From the NCBI GenBank assembly GCA_024400425.1, contig JAKSMV010000025.1, positions 1 through 44,078 on the forward strand: a stretch of 44,078 bases of DNA. Direction: 5' to 3'. The position numbers and the translations under genes are program-made. The notes under the pieces are model-generated. The model searched no databases and was not told the DNA's origin. It saw only the letters and a program-made list of their open reading frames with translations. Source of the stretch: Bacteroidales bacterium. GTDB taxonomy: Bacteria > Bacteroidota > Bacteroidia > Bacteroidales > F082. Within the stretch, counting starts at the first letter, position 1. Each line of letters opens with the position of its first letter. Of the stretch, positions 1 through 7,581 are shown in pieces.

Positions 1-107
1 TCCGACATCTGGCTTTGTGTCAGCCATACCGAATCGTTCTCGACACGCACTTCCAGATTCAGCATATCATTCGGCTGATAAACAATGATTTCACTTTTCT
101 GTTCCAT
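1..107 (-). CDS. RhuM-family protein, N-terminal fragment (cut by window edge)
   Basis: The first 35 codons of a minus-strand gene are present; the rest lies outside the window. The start ATG is at 107-105, only one base after the comM stop (111-109), so the two are probably co-transcribed and translationally coupled. The fragment reads MEQKSEIIVYQPNDML and then VENDSVWLTQSQMS. The VWLTQ.QM pattern shortly after a strand-rich opening is typical of the RhuM (virulence protein RhuM) family. Family function is poorly defined; the name comes from a Salmonella pathogenicity island gene, and relatives are common in accessory regions of gut bacteria. The assignment rests on a short stretch, so a related DNA-binding or antirepressor-like protein cannot be excluded. 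Confidence 0.65.
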   Translation of the reverse strand, partial: MEQKSEIIVYQPNDMLNLEVRVENDSVWLTQSQMS

Positions 108-108
108 A

Positions 109-1641
109 TCAATTTCCCCAGCTTTCCCTATCAAGACTCCTATAGTTAATGGCTTCAGCAAGATGCCCAGGCTGGATGTTCTCGCTGCCGTCGAGGTCGG
201 CAATGGTTCGCGAGACCTTCAAGATGCGGTCGAAGGCACGAGCCGAAAGGCCAAGTCGGTTCATCGCATTCTTCAGCATGGCCTGACAGGCATCATCCAA
301 GTCGCAGTATTTGGCGATGAGCTGCGAACTCATCTGCGCATTGGCATGGATGCTGGGAAAGTCTTTGTAGCGTTCCTCCTGGATCTTACGTGCAGCTATG
401 ACACGCTTCCGTACCTCCGCACTCGACTCGCCACGATGCTTGTCCGACAAATCGTTGTAAGCCACAGGGACGACCTCGACATGCAAATCGATTCTGTCCA
501 TCAAAGGGCCTGAGATACGGTTCAGATACTTCTGCACTGCACCCGGAGGACATGTGCATTGGCGGTCAGGGTGGTTGTAATAGCCACAAGGACAAGGATT
601 CATGGCGGCCACAAGCATGAAATTGGCAGGGAAATCAAGAGAGACCTTAGCGCGCGAAATGGTCACGATCCTGTCCTCCATCGGCTGCCTCATGACCTCC
701 AAGACTTGTCTTTTGAATTCGGGAAGCTCGTCAAGAAAGAGCACACCATTATGAGCCAACGAGATTTCGCCGGGCTGGGGATAAGTCCCGCCTCCAACAA
801 GGCCTGCATCAGAGATAGTATGATGAGGGCTACGGAACGGGCGCGTGCGCAACAACGAAGAGTTGCCACCCATCAAGCCAGCCACAGAGTGGATTTTGGT
901 GGTTTCGAGCGACTCAGCCAAGGTGAGCGGAGGCAAAATGGAAGGCATACGCTTGGCAAGCATCGTCTTGCCGCTTCCGGGAGGACCTATGAGAATGACA
1001 TTGTGTCCACCAGCAGCAGCTATCTCCAGAGCTCTCTTGATATTTTCCTGCCCTTTCACATCGCTGAAGTCAAAACCGCAAATGTCATCAATATCGGAAG
1101 AAAGCGTTTCTGTCTCAACAGGTTGGATACTACCATTACCATTCAAGATGTCAATCACTTCCGATATGTTTTCGACACCATAAACATCCAAGCCTTCAAC
1201 CACGGCCGCTTCACGCGCGTTCGCTTTGGGCACAATCAAGCCTTTGAAACCTTCTTGCTGCGCCTTGATGGCTATCGGCAAGGTGCCTTTTATCGGATTG
1301 ACCGTCCCATCCAGCGACAGTTCGCCCATAATGATAAAATCGCCAATACGCTCAGCGCCAATCTGTTCCGAAGCGGCCATAATGCCGATGGCAATGGGGA
1401 GGTCGTAGGCCGAGCCTTCCTTTCGGATGTCGGCAGGAGCCATATTAATGATGATTTTCCGGTGAGGGAAAGCGTAGCCAATGTTCGTCAAGGCAGCCTC
1501 GATGCGCTGTTGACTTTCTTTCACTGCATTGTCGGGCAATCCGACCAAAAAATACTGAATGCCTTTCTCGACGTTCACTTCAATCGTAACCAGAATGGCA
1601 TCGATGCCATATAAGGCACATCCAAAAGTCTTCACTAACAT
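109..1641 (-). CDS. comM: ComM/YifB family Mg chelatase-like AAA+ ATPase
   Basis: 510 aa, the usual length for YifB/ComM. The N-terminal ChlI-like (Lon protease-like fold) domain covers about residues 1-170 with the family signature VGLPDNAVKESQQRI. The AAA+ domain follows, with Walker A GPPGSGKT at 219-226 and Walker B GVLFLDELPEF. A cysteine-containing segment, NPCPCGYYNHPDRQCTCPP, and the C-terminal Mg-chelatase subunit domain complete it. In naturally competent bacteria ComM is a hexameric helicase that promotes branch migration during integration of incoming DNA; in others the role is less clear. The start at 1641 gives the canonical MLVKTFG opening. Upstream is a 220-base gap with a pair of 11-base direct repeats and a weak TTTCTTTG element near 1674-1681. 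A RhuM-like gene follows after one base. Confidence 0.95.
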   Translation of the reverse strand: MLVKTFGCALYGIDAILVTIEVNVEKGIQYFLVGLPDNAVKESQQRIEAALTNIGYAFPHRKIIINMAPADIRKEGSAYDLPIAIGIMAASEQIGAERIGDFIIMGELSLDGTVNPIKGTLPIAIKAQQEGFKGLIVPKANAREAAVVEGLDVYGVENISEVIDILNGNGSIQPVETETLSSDIDDICGFDFSDVKGQENIKRALEIAAAGGHNVILIGPPGSGKTMLAKRMPSILPPLTLAESLETTKIHSVAGLMGGNSSLLRTRPFRSPHHTISDAGLVGGGTYPQPGEISLAHNGVLFLDELPEFKRQVLEVMRQPMEDRIVTISRAKVSLDFPANFMLVAAMNPCPCGYYNHPDRQCTCPPGAVQKYLNRISGPLMDRIDLHVEVVPVAYNDLSDKHRGESSAEVRKRVIAARKIQEERYKDFPSIHANAQMSSQLIAKYCDLDDACQAMLKNAMNRLGLSARAFDRILKVSRTIADLDGSENIQPGHLAEAINYRSLDRESWGN

Positions 1642-1861
1642 GATGATGGGTTTTAATTGTTACTTTCATGCTGCAAAGAAAAAACAACCGTCAAGAACTA
1701 TCCGTTGATTAAACGTTTGTAATCGACTGTAAACGTTTGTTGTCGTTTGCTGTCGGATATATTACTGAAAAACAACGACTAATAAAAACACAACAAATCA
1801 TGGACTTTGAGAAGTTTATGCCAAAGTCCAAGCCTAGACTATAAAACCTAAACTTAAGACC
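1642..1861. promoter_or_regulatory. Intergenic region upstream of comM with direct repeats
   Basis: No gene is visible in these 220 bases. TAAACGTTTGT occurs twice, at 1710-1720 and 1730-1740, exactly 20 bases apart (about two helical turns), and each copy contains the palindrome AAACGTTT. A near-consensus -7 element for comM (minus strand TTTCTTTG) may lie at 1674-1681, which would place the repeats 30-60 bases upstream of it. That would suit an activator or repressor site, but this is inference. Confidence 0.35.
1801..1830 (-). terminator. Possible terminator downstream of gldB
   Basis: Inverted repeat TGGACTTTG (1801-1809) and CAAAGTCCA (1822-1830), a 9-bp perfect stem with a 12-base loop. 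On the minus strand it follows the gldB stop by about 32 bases and is followed by a T-rich but interrupted tail. It is weaker than the other terminators in the window. Confidence 0.45.
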
Positions 1862-2869
1862 TCACTTCCGAGGCTTATAGCCTGAATCCTGGAAAATACC
1901 TTGAAAGTCGGAATTTTCGATGAGTTGATTCAAACTCAAATCATGGGAAGCCATATAGGAACGGATGATTTTCAGCCCGAAATACTCACCCAAACGCGCT
2001 GGCGAATCGTTGCCATAGGCTTGAGTGAACGGTCCATCGCCAAAAAACATCAGATAACTGTCTAACGATGTTTCGTAAAGGAGCCTTTGGCCAACGATAT
2101 CGGCCCAAACAGCACCTTCGTTTTCGTTGAACCATTCCAATTGTTCGGGCGACCATGACATCAAGACATCATCAGCTATTTTCGGGCACATCGCCTCAAT
2201 GAAAAAGTCCAAACGCCCAGAATAAATCATCTCGTTCAACACATCGCCTTGCTTGCGCCATTGGTAGAGATAAGTCATATAAAGTTGCTTAGCCACATCG
2301 CGGCCAAGTGTCACCAAGCGAGTGCAAGGCTGCATGTATTTCGGCATTCCGATTTGGTCATAAACCTCATCACCATCAAGATACCAATCCAAGGAAATGA
2401 CCAGACTGTTGTCAATAATCTGCACAGCCGGCTCATCGGCGTTGATGCCCGTTACACAAGTATAGACCTTTTCAGGCAGCTGTATTTCAGGATAATAATA
2501 ATGGAAATGCGCCAAAACATCATCCACCATCAGTTTCACTTCATCGAGATTTGGGAAGGCTTGTTTCACCTTCTCATAAATGGCAACGGAAAACGGGTCG
2601 GTAGCAAAATCCTTAAGATATTGTACGGCATTCGTATCGGTAAGGTCGCCACCTAGAAACACTTGATATTGGTCTTGAATCGCCATCAAAGCGGATTGGA
2701 AATTGGCAGTATCCAAACTAAAGAGCACATCTTCATATCGTTCGAAAGCGATACTCACGGGGTCAACCTTCACGTCAAGCTTCGATTTGTAGTCATTATC
2801 ATTTCTGGCACAATCCGCCATCAGCAAACAAAGTGAAAAGAGGACTATTGATTTTACTAACTTTTTCAT
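1862..2869 (-). CDS. gldB: Gliding motility lipoprotein GldB
   Basis: 335 aa from the ATG at 2869 (MKKLVKSIVLF); a TTG two codons upstream is less likely. The N terminus is a hydrophobic signal segment ending in LLMADC, an imperfect lipobox with the cysteine followed by acidic and polar residues, so this is probably a lipoprotein. The rest (VDPVSIAFERYEDVLFSLD, then QYQVFLGGDL) matches the GldB family pattern. GldB is essential for gliding in Flavobacterium and is widely kept in non-gliding Bacteroidota, where it is associated with type IX secretion or envelope functions; the exact activity is unknown. It lies 11 bases downstream of pncC on the same strand and is probably in the same transcript. 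Confidence 0.88.
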   Translation of the reverse strand: MKKLVKSIVLFSLCLLMADCARNDNDYKSKLDVKVDPVSIAFERYEDVLFSLDTANFQSALMAIQDQYQVFLGGDLTDTNAVQYLKDFATDPFSVAIYEKVKQAFPNLDEVKLMVDDVLAHFHYYYPEIQLPEKVYTCVTGINADEPAVQIIDNSLVISLDWYLDGDEVYDQIGMPKYMQPCTRLVTLGRDVAKQLYMTYLYQWRKQGDVLNEMIYSGRLDFFIEAMCPKIADDVLMSWSPEQLEWFNENEGAVWADIVGQRLLYETSLDSYLMFFGDGPFTQAYGNDSPARLGEYFGLKIIRSYMASHDLSLNQLIENSDFQGIFQDSGYKPRK

Positions 2870-2880
2870 TTCCAAACATT

Positions 2881-3363
2881 TTATAGGTTCTCACTAATCC
2901 ATTCATAAAACATCTGATAAACTGCTTTTGTGGCTTGGTTAATGACACTCTCACGGCCGCCATCAAAATGGCAGCATCGCGAAATCACACCTTGTGGCGT
3001 TGCCAAGGCCATGCAGACAGTGCCGACGGGCGTTTCATCCGTTCCGCCACTCGGTCCCGCAACACCCGTAGTGGCCAAGCCGAAATCAGATTCCATTACA
3101 CGCCTGACACCTTGAGCCATACTTTCGGCCACCTCGCGACTCACAACGCCGAACTGTTCGATTATTGTGGCAGGCACACCAATCACTTTGGTCTTCGTAG
3201 GCGTGGCATAGGTTACGGCAGCACCTCGGAACACTTCGGAACTACCCGGAATCAAAGTGATTAGATGGGCAATATTACCTCCCGTACAACTCTCGGCCGA
3301 GGCGAAAGTCATACCTTTATTAATTAATAGGTCAAAGACGGCCTTCTCGATGCGGTTTTCCAT
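2881..3363 (-). CDS. pncC: CinA C-terminal domain protein, nicotinamide-nucleotide amidohydrolase
   Basis: 160 aa from the ATG at 3363 (MENRIEKAVFDLL). This start fits the family length and lies 21 bases downstream of a TATCTTTG promoter element; the longer open frame would start upstream of that promoter. It is the stand-alone CinA C-terminal (PncC) domain, with SAESCTGGNIAHLI, GVVSREVAESMAQGVR, TTGVAGPSGGTDETPVGTV and a C-terminal helix. PncC deamidates nicotinamide mononucleotide to nicotinate mononucleotide, recycling the NMN made by DNA ligase back into NAD. The N-terminal domain of full CinA is absent, as in E. coli YgaD-type proteins. It is co-directional with gldB. Confidence 0.93.
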   Translation of the reverse strand: MENRIEKAVFDLLINKGMTFASAESCTGGNIAHLITLIPGSSEVFRGAAVTYATPTKTKVIGVPATIIEQFGVVSREVAESMAQGVRRVMESDFGLATTGVAGPSGGTDETPVGTVCMALATPQGVISRCCHFDGGRESVINQATKAVYQMFYEWISENL

Positions 3364-3384
3364 TGCAATGTAGATTAATCTCTG

Positions 3385-3392
3385 CAAAGATA
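3385..3392 (-). promoter_or_regulatory. Bacteroidota -7 promoter element for pncC-gldB
   Basis: Minus strand TATCTTTG matches TAnnTTTG exactly and lies 21 bases upstream of the pncC ATG. It is back to back with the promoter of the divergent phosphorylase gene. Confidence 0.7.
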
Positions 3393-3412
3393 CGCGATTT
3401 CGATGAAAAACG

Positions 3413-3420
3413 TATTTTTG
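3413..3420 (+). promoter_or_regulatory. Bacteroidota -7 promoter element for nucleoside phosphorylase
   Basis: TATTTTTG matches TAnnTTTG and lies 21 bases upstream of the ATG at 3442. It argues against the longer reading frame that would start at 3403. Confidence 0.7.
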
Positions 3421-3441
3421 CACTTCGAAAAATCAAAAAAT

Positions 3442-4323
3442 ATGAATAGCGCAATACCCGAATCACAACTGATACTAAACAGCGAAGGAGCCATCTATCA
3501 CCTCAACCTACGTCCCGACGACATAGCCGACGACATTCTTTTGGTTGGCGATCCAGGCCGTGTTGAAACGGTAGCCGAATTCTTCGATGAAATCGAAATA
3601 AAAAGGCAGAACCGAGAACTCGTAACCGTCACAGGACGATATAAAGGGAAGAGAATCACTGTCTTGTCAACCGGTATGGGCACTGACAATCTCGACATCG
3701 TCATCAACGAACTGGACGCCTTGGCCAACATCGACTTTACGACACGAAAGCCAAAAGAAACGCATCGCGCGCTCAACCTCATCCGCCTCGGGACTTCAGG
3801 TGCCTTACAAGCCGACATCCCAGTAGAGTACAGTTATGTAGCCACACGATATGCCCTCGGTTTCGATGGACTGCTTTATTTCTACGGCCAAAATCCCGAA
3901 GTGAACGAAGTGGCCATCCGCGATGCCTTCATCGAATACATGAATTATCCAACCGACCTGCCCAAGCCATACGTAGTGGAAGGCTCAAAAGAATTGCTTG
4001 ATAGAGTTGGGCAAGGCTATCTGAAAGGCATAACAGCCACTGCATCAGGTTTCTATGGTCCACAAGGGCGCTCATTGCGTTTGCCATTGGCCCATCCCGA
4101 AAACAACAAAAAGATAGAAGGTTTCCGCTACGGCGAATGGCGCATCTGCAATTTCGAGATGGAATCGTCAGCGCTATATGGACTAGGTAAAATGCTAGGA
4201 CATAACTGCCTGACCATTTGCGCCGTGATTGCCAACCGTGTATCAGAAAAATTTGCAAGCGATTATCATCCTTACGTCAAAGAGCTTATTTTAAACACTT
4301 TAGAGCGCCTTACAGCAAAATAA
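3442..4323 (+). CDS. udp: Nucleoside (uridine-type) phosphorylase
   Basis: 293 aa from the ATG at 3442 (MNSAIPESQLILNSEGAIYH); the frame is open back to 3403 but the promoter lies in that part. It has the PNP/UDP phosphorylase fold signatures: LVGDPGRVETVAEFF (phosphate-binding GDPxR), VLSTGMGTDNLDIVINEL, LIRLGTSGALQ and, near the C terminus, NFEMESSALYGLGKMLGH, which holds the nucleoside-contacting Met-Glu pair. The enzyme would cleave a nucleoside with phosphate to a base and (deoxy)ribose 1-phosphate for salvage. Length and motifs fit the uridine phosphorylase-like branch of Bacteroidota, but substrate choice cannot be fixed from sequence alone. Single-gene transcript. Confidence 0.87.
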   Translation: MNSAIPESQLILNSEGAIYHLNLRPDDIADDILLVGDPGRVETVAEFFDEIEIKRQNRELVTVTGRYKGKRITVLSTGMGTDNLDIVINELDALANIDFTTRKPKETHRALNLIRLGTSGALQADIPVEYSYVATRYALGFDGLLYFYGQNPEVNEVAIRDAFIEYMNYPTDLPKPYVVEGSKELLDRVGQGYLKGITATASGFYGPQGRSLRLPLAHPENNKKIEGFRYGEWRICNFEMESSALYGLGKMLGHNCLTICAVIANRVSEKFASDYHPYVKELILNTLERLTAK

Positions 4324-4390
4324 CCTTGGCCACAATTCAAAATATTTCTTTAAAAAACCTTTTTACGGCCAAATATAACCAAAAAAGTTG

Positions 4391-4398
4391 TATTTTTG
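4391..4398 (+). promoter_or_regulatory. Bacteroidota -7 promoter element for ompA-like gene
   Basis: TATTTTTG (TAnnTTTG) lies 45 bases upstream of the ATG at 4444, leaving an AT-rich leader of about 38 bases, a usual arrangement for strongly expressed Bacteroidota genes. Confidence 0.65.
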
Positions 4399-4443
4399 CG
4401 GCTCGTTTTATGCAAATTAATTAGAAATCAAATAATAAATCAA

Positions 4444-5715
4444 ATGAAAAAAGCAATTGTTACTTTATGTGCAATTCTCGCAGTATCAACATCATTGATG
4501 GCTGCGGGACACATAGATTCGGTTCGTTATCTGACCACAAAAGCAGGTCAGAATTGGTTCATTTCTGCAAATGGAACCATAGATTGGTGGCAAGGTACCG
4601 ATAGGAACCCAGGCGGTAATTTTACAAAAGTCCAATGGGATAAACCATCATTCGGTGGCGGTGTTGCCGTTGGTAAATGGATTACCCATAAAGTTGGTGT
4701 TAGATTGGCTTACGATGTCAACGGCTTTAACAGCTACATTGACGGCAGACATATAGGCTTGTCAAATATCCAATTCCTTTATGACGGCGAAAATCCTGAA
4801 CCAGTTTCAGTTTTTGATTACAATGGCCAACATTATGAATACTATGCCACACACGGAATGTATCATCATCTCCACGCTGATTTCTTGTTCAGCCCAATAG
4901 ATTTCTTCCAAGGCTATTATAATCCTAATAGAATTTGGACTCCTGTCCTTCATTTCGGAATGGGTGCTGCATGCATTTCAGAACATGCCTTTGTTCTCCA
5001 AAGCATCATCAATAAAGAACCAAAAAACTATGAGCTGTCATGGCAAGCAGGTTTGGACAACAATTTCCGTTTAAACGATTACTTTGACCTGAATCTGAAT
5101 TTCAATTGGACAGGTCAAGAATGGCACATTGACACTTGGTACAACGAATGCCAAAATCCAAGACCAAAGAGAGCTGACTACAATTATTCTGCTGCTCTCG
5201 GTCTCACTTGGTACATCGGTGGCCGTATCTACGAACTGCCATACAACTACGAAAAGGAAATGAAGGAAATGAGCGAACGCATCAAGAATCTCGAAGACGA
5301 ACTCGCAGCTGTTCCTGCTGTTGCTCCTATCGTAGCTCCAGCCGACACAGTTTACATCAACGTCAACGAAATCGAAGCCATCAGCTATCCTTTCTCCATC
5401 TTCTTCAACCTCGATTCATACGAACTCATGTCGAAGAGAGACCTCGTCAACCTGAGAGAACTTGCTACCGTTGCTAAGGAACAAGGTTACAAGCTCCGTC
5501 TGAGAGGTTCATGCGATAGCGCTACTGCTACTCCTGAATACAACCAAAGACTTTCTGAAAACCGTTGCAGAAAGATTCAAGACGAACTCATCAAGTTAGG
5601 CTTCCCAGAGGAAGATATCGTTCTCGAACCAGTTGGTGGTGTTAAGGAACTCGATCCTACTGAATTCGACCGTCGCGTCCTTATCGACATCATCAAGTAC
5701 AACGACAAGAAATAA
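4444..5715 (+). CDS. OmpA family outer membrane protein
   Basis: 423 aa from the ATG at 4444 (MKKAIVTLCAILAVSTSLMA, a signal peptide). Residues of about 25-275 form a beta-rich barrel region with many aromatic residues. A short heptad-like and Ala/Pro-rich linker follows (MKEMSERIKNLEDELAAVP), then a C-terminal OmpA-like peptidoglycan-binding domain with FFNLDSYELMSKRDLVNL, the conserved RGSCDSATATPEYNQRLSENR and a final FDRRVLIDI. It should tie the outer membrane to peptidoglycan. Codon choice becomes strongly biased in the second half, and the gene has its own promoter and a strong terminator, consistent with an abundant protein. The exact orthology among Bacteroidota OmpA proteins is not resolved. 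Confidence 0.9.
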   Translation: MKKAIVTLCAILAVSTSLMAAGHIDSVRYLTTKAGQNWFISANGTIDWWQGTDRNPGGNFTKVQWDKPSFGGGVAVGKWITHKVGVRLAYDVNGFNSYIDGRHIGLSNIQFLYDGENPEPVSVFDYNGQHYEYYATHGMYHHLHADFLFSPIDFFQGYYNPNRIWTPVLHFGMGAACISEHAFVLQSIINKEPKNYELSWQAGLDNNFRLNDYFDLNLNFNWTGQEWHIDTWYNECQNPRPKRADYNYSAALGLTWYIGGRIYELPYNYEKEMKEMSERIKNLEDELAAVPAVAPIVAPADTVYINVNEIEAISYPFSIFFNLDSYELMSKRDLVNLRELATVAKEQGYKLRLRGSCDSATATPEYNQRLSENRCRKIQDELIKLGFPEEDIVLEPVGGVKELDPTEFDRRVLIDIIKYNDKK

Positions 5716-5737
5716 GTCGGAACACAATGAATACAAC

Positions 5738-5767
5738 AAAAAGCCTGGCATAAGTCAGGCTTTTTTT
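5738..5767 (+). terminator. Rho-independent terminator of the ompA-like gene
   Basis: Stem AAAAAGCCTG (5738-5747) and CAGGCTTTTT (5756-5765) with an 8-base loop and a T run, 22 bases after the stop codon. Confidence 0.88.
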
Positions 5768-5822
5768 ATGCCTCGTCAGTAAGAATTTGACGAAGAAACC
5801 TAAGTGTCAGTTTTGATTTTTC

Positions 5823-5922
5823 AAAAAAAGCCTATGTCATACCGACAAAGGAGTGTATCTATAGGCTTTTTTTGAGTGAAACAAATAACAATAGATTTCT
5901 TCCCTATGATCGAAATGACATA
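5823..5922. repeat. Interspersed palindromic repeat element with terminator-like hairpin
   Basis: Two inverted half-elements face each other: TATGTCATACCGAC begins at 5833, and its imperfect complement ends in CGAAATGACATA at 5911-5922. The halves read like the GTCATTTCGACC...AGAAATCT repeats scattered through many Bacteroidota genomes. Within it, AAAAAAAGCCTAT (5823-5835) pairs perfectly with ATAGGCTTTTTTT (5861-5873), giving a 13-bp stem with a T run that could terminate transcription in either direction. That this is a mobile repeat family is recalled knowledge; only one copy is visible here. Confidence 0.55.
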
Positions 5923-5973
5923 GTTATTTATTTCAACTAAATCAAAACAGACGCTAATTTTGAAAATAATTCT

Positions 5974-5981
5974 TACCTTTG
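5974..5981 (+). promoter_or_regulatory. Bacteroidota -7 promoter element for beta-barrel gene
   Basis: TACCTTTG matches TAnnTTTG and lies 37 bases upstream of the ATG at 6019. Confidence 0.65.
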
Positions 5982-6018
5982 CCAACCTAAATGAAATTCA
6001 TCACTAAAACACATTAAA

Positions 6019-6732
6019 ATGAAAAAGACATTTATCATCCTTGCCGCACTCATCGTCTTGAGTGGCAGCATCTTCGCACAAGGTTTCGATTTAAGTATCG
6101 GTCCTAAAGTCGGTTACCAAACCGCAAAACTCTCCTATCACAAAGAAGACATCAAGAGCGGTTTCGCAGAACATTTCACCATTGGTGCCTTCGCACGCGT
6201 TGAAATCGGCAATTTATATGTCCAGCCCGAAATCCTTTGGTTCAAGTCATCGAATGTCTTCGACCTTAACACAAACGTTACCCACGACACTATCATCGGC
6301 GACATCACCATCCCAAGCAGAGCAAAACTCGATTTCACGCTTAAAGCCATGAACATTCAGGTCCCGATTTTAGTCGGTTACAAGTTCAACGTGATTGACG
6401 GTATTCTGGCCATTCGCCCACAAGTCGGACCGACCTTGAATTTCGTCATTCCTCAGCAAACCTTAGTCAATCAATCCATTGGAAGCGCCGATCCTACCGA
6501 AATCGACAAAGAGACCTTCGACACCAAATCGATAGCATTTGGCCTGCAAGGCGGTCTTGGCTTTGACGTTCTCAATTTCACTTTGGACATCAACTACAAC
6601 TTCGGAATCAGCAAAGTCTTTGGTGCCAACATCATCAACAACACAAGTTGGGGACAATACATCGATACAAACAATATCTCAGATGCTCACAACAACATGT
6701 TCATGGTGACATTGGGCTACAAGTTCTTATAA
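6019..6732 (+). CDS. Small outer membrane beta-barrel protein (PorT-like fold)
   Basis: 237 aa with a signal peptide (MKKTFIILAALIVLSGSIFA, cleavage after FAQ). The mature part shows alternating strands typical of the outer-membrane beta-barrel family OMP_b-brl_2: FDLSIGPKVGYQTAKL, FAEHFTIGAFARVEIG, LYVQPEILWF, VPILVGYKFNVIDGILAIRPQVGPTLNFV, and a terminal MFMVTLGYKFL ending in an aromatic-hydrophobic pair. About eight strands are expected. The family includes PorT of the type IX secretion system, but this protein is not specific enough to call PorT. It stands alone between its own promoter and a bidirectional terminator. Function unknown beyond an outer-membrane location. Confidence 0.85.
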   Translation: MKKTFIILAALIVLSGSIFAQGFDLSIGPKVGYQTAKLSYHKEDIKSGFAEHFTIGAFARVEIGNLYVQPEILWFKSSNVFDLNTNVTHDTIIGDITIPSRAKLDFTLKAMNIQVPILVGYKFNVIDGILAIRPQVGPTLNFVIPQQTLVNQSIGSADPTEIDKETFDTKSIAFGLQGGLGFDVLNFTLDINYNFGISKVFGANIINNTSWGQYIDTNNISDAHNNMFMVTLGYKFL

Positions 6733-6753
6733 TTCCCAATCACCTCTTCTACA

Positions 6754-6789
6754 AAAAAGGTCAGGGTTGAATTCAACCCTGACCTTTTT
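6754..6789. terminator. Bidirectional terminator between beta-barrel gene and frdB
   Basis: A perfect 36-base palindrome centred on GAATTC (6769-6774), with A and T runs at its two ends. It serves the plus-strand beta-barrel gene and the convergent frdB. Confidence 0.9.
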
Positions 6790-6810
6790 GTTTTCTGAAA
6801 AACCTACGAA

Positions 6811-7572
6811 TTATTGTTCTTTACGCAAAGGCGAAACGATTTTTCCGCACAAGAATTCCCGATTCAAACGCGCAATATTCGATACGGAAATGTGTTTCGG
6901 GCAAACCGCCTGACAAGCGTAGGTATTGGAGCAATTACCGAAGCCCAACTCATCCATCTTGGCCACCATTGCCTGGGCACGACGAGCCGACTCGACCTTG
7001 CCTTGGGGCAACAAGGCAAACTGCGAAACCTTAGCAGCCACAAAAAGCATGGCACTCGAATTCTTGCATGCCGCCACGCAAGCGCCACAGCCAATACAGG
7101 CAGCGGCATCCATGGCGCGGTCGGCATCGGCCTTTGGGACCGGAATGGCATTGCCATCGGGCACGCCGCCCGTGTGACACGACACATAACCACCTGCCTG
7201 GATAATCTTATCGAAAGCCGAACGATCGACAGTCAAATCCTTGATGACGGGAAATGCGCGCGAACGGAATGGCTCAACCGTGATGGTTTCGCCATCCTTA
7301 AACTTACGCATATACAGCTGGCAAGTCGTCGTCCCCTCCCCTTTTCCGTGCGGGCGGCCATTGATGAAAAGACTGCAAGCGCCACAAATGCCTTCGCGGC
7401 AATCGTGGTCGAAATAAACAGGTTCCTCGCCTTTCAGAACCAATTGCTCGTTCAGAATGTCAAGCATTTCCAGAAACGAAGCATCGGGAGAAATGTCGCT
7501 CACATTATAGTCAACGAAATGCCCTTTTGCTGTGCGGTTGGCTTGACGCCATATTTTCAATGTGAAATTCAT
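6811..7572 (-). CDS. frdB: Fumarate reductase/succinate dehydrogenase iron-sulfur subunit
   Basis: 253 aa. The plant-type [2Fe-2S] ferredoxin domain has CREGICGAC (Cys58, 63, 66) and a fourth Cys in TTTCQLYM. The C-terminal helical ferredoxin domain carries [11 protein letters not shown] for the [4Fe-4S] cluster and [11 protein letters not shown] for the [3Fe-4S] cluster. It passes electrons between the FAD of FrdA and the haems of the membrane subunit on the cytoplasmic face. It is the last gene of the frdCAB transcript, 9 bases after frdA, and ends at a strong shared terminator. In anaerobic Bacteroidales this complex mainly reduces fumarate with menaquinol, a key step in succinate and propionate formation. 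Confidence 0.96.
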   Translation of the reverse strand: MNFTLKIWRQANRTAKGHFVDYNVSDISPDASFLEMLDILNEQLVLKGEEPVYFDHDCREGICGACSLFINGRPHGKGEGTTTCQLYMRKFKDGETITVEPFRSRAFPVIKDLTVDRSAFDKIIQAGGYVSCHTGGVPDGNAIPVPKADADRAMDAAACIGCGACVAACKNSSAMLFVAAKVSQFALLPQGKVESARRAQAMVAKMDELGFGNCSNTYACQAVCPKHISVSNIARLNREFLCGKIVSPLRKEQ

Positions 7573-7581
7573 TTTCTAGAT

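Larger units (their letters stand above)
5716..6018. other. 303-base intergenic region without a gene
   Basis: The region holds the ompA-like terminator, a second terminator-like hairpin inside an interspersed palindromic element (5823-5922), and the promoter of the following beta-barrel gene at 5974-5981. No open frame with coding character was seen. Confidence 0.7.

Noticed and set aside
559..1614. A 351-codon plus-strand open frame across comM
   Set aside because: It is antisense to the well-conserved comM gene and its translation has no recognisable domain.
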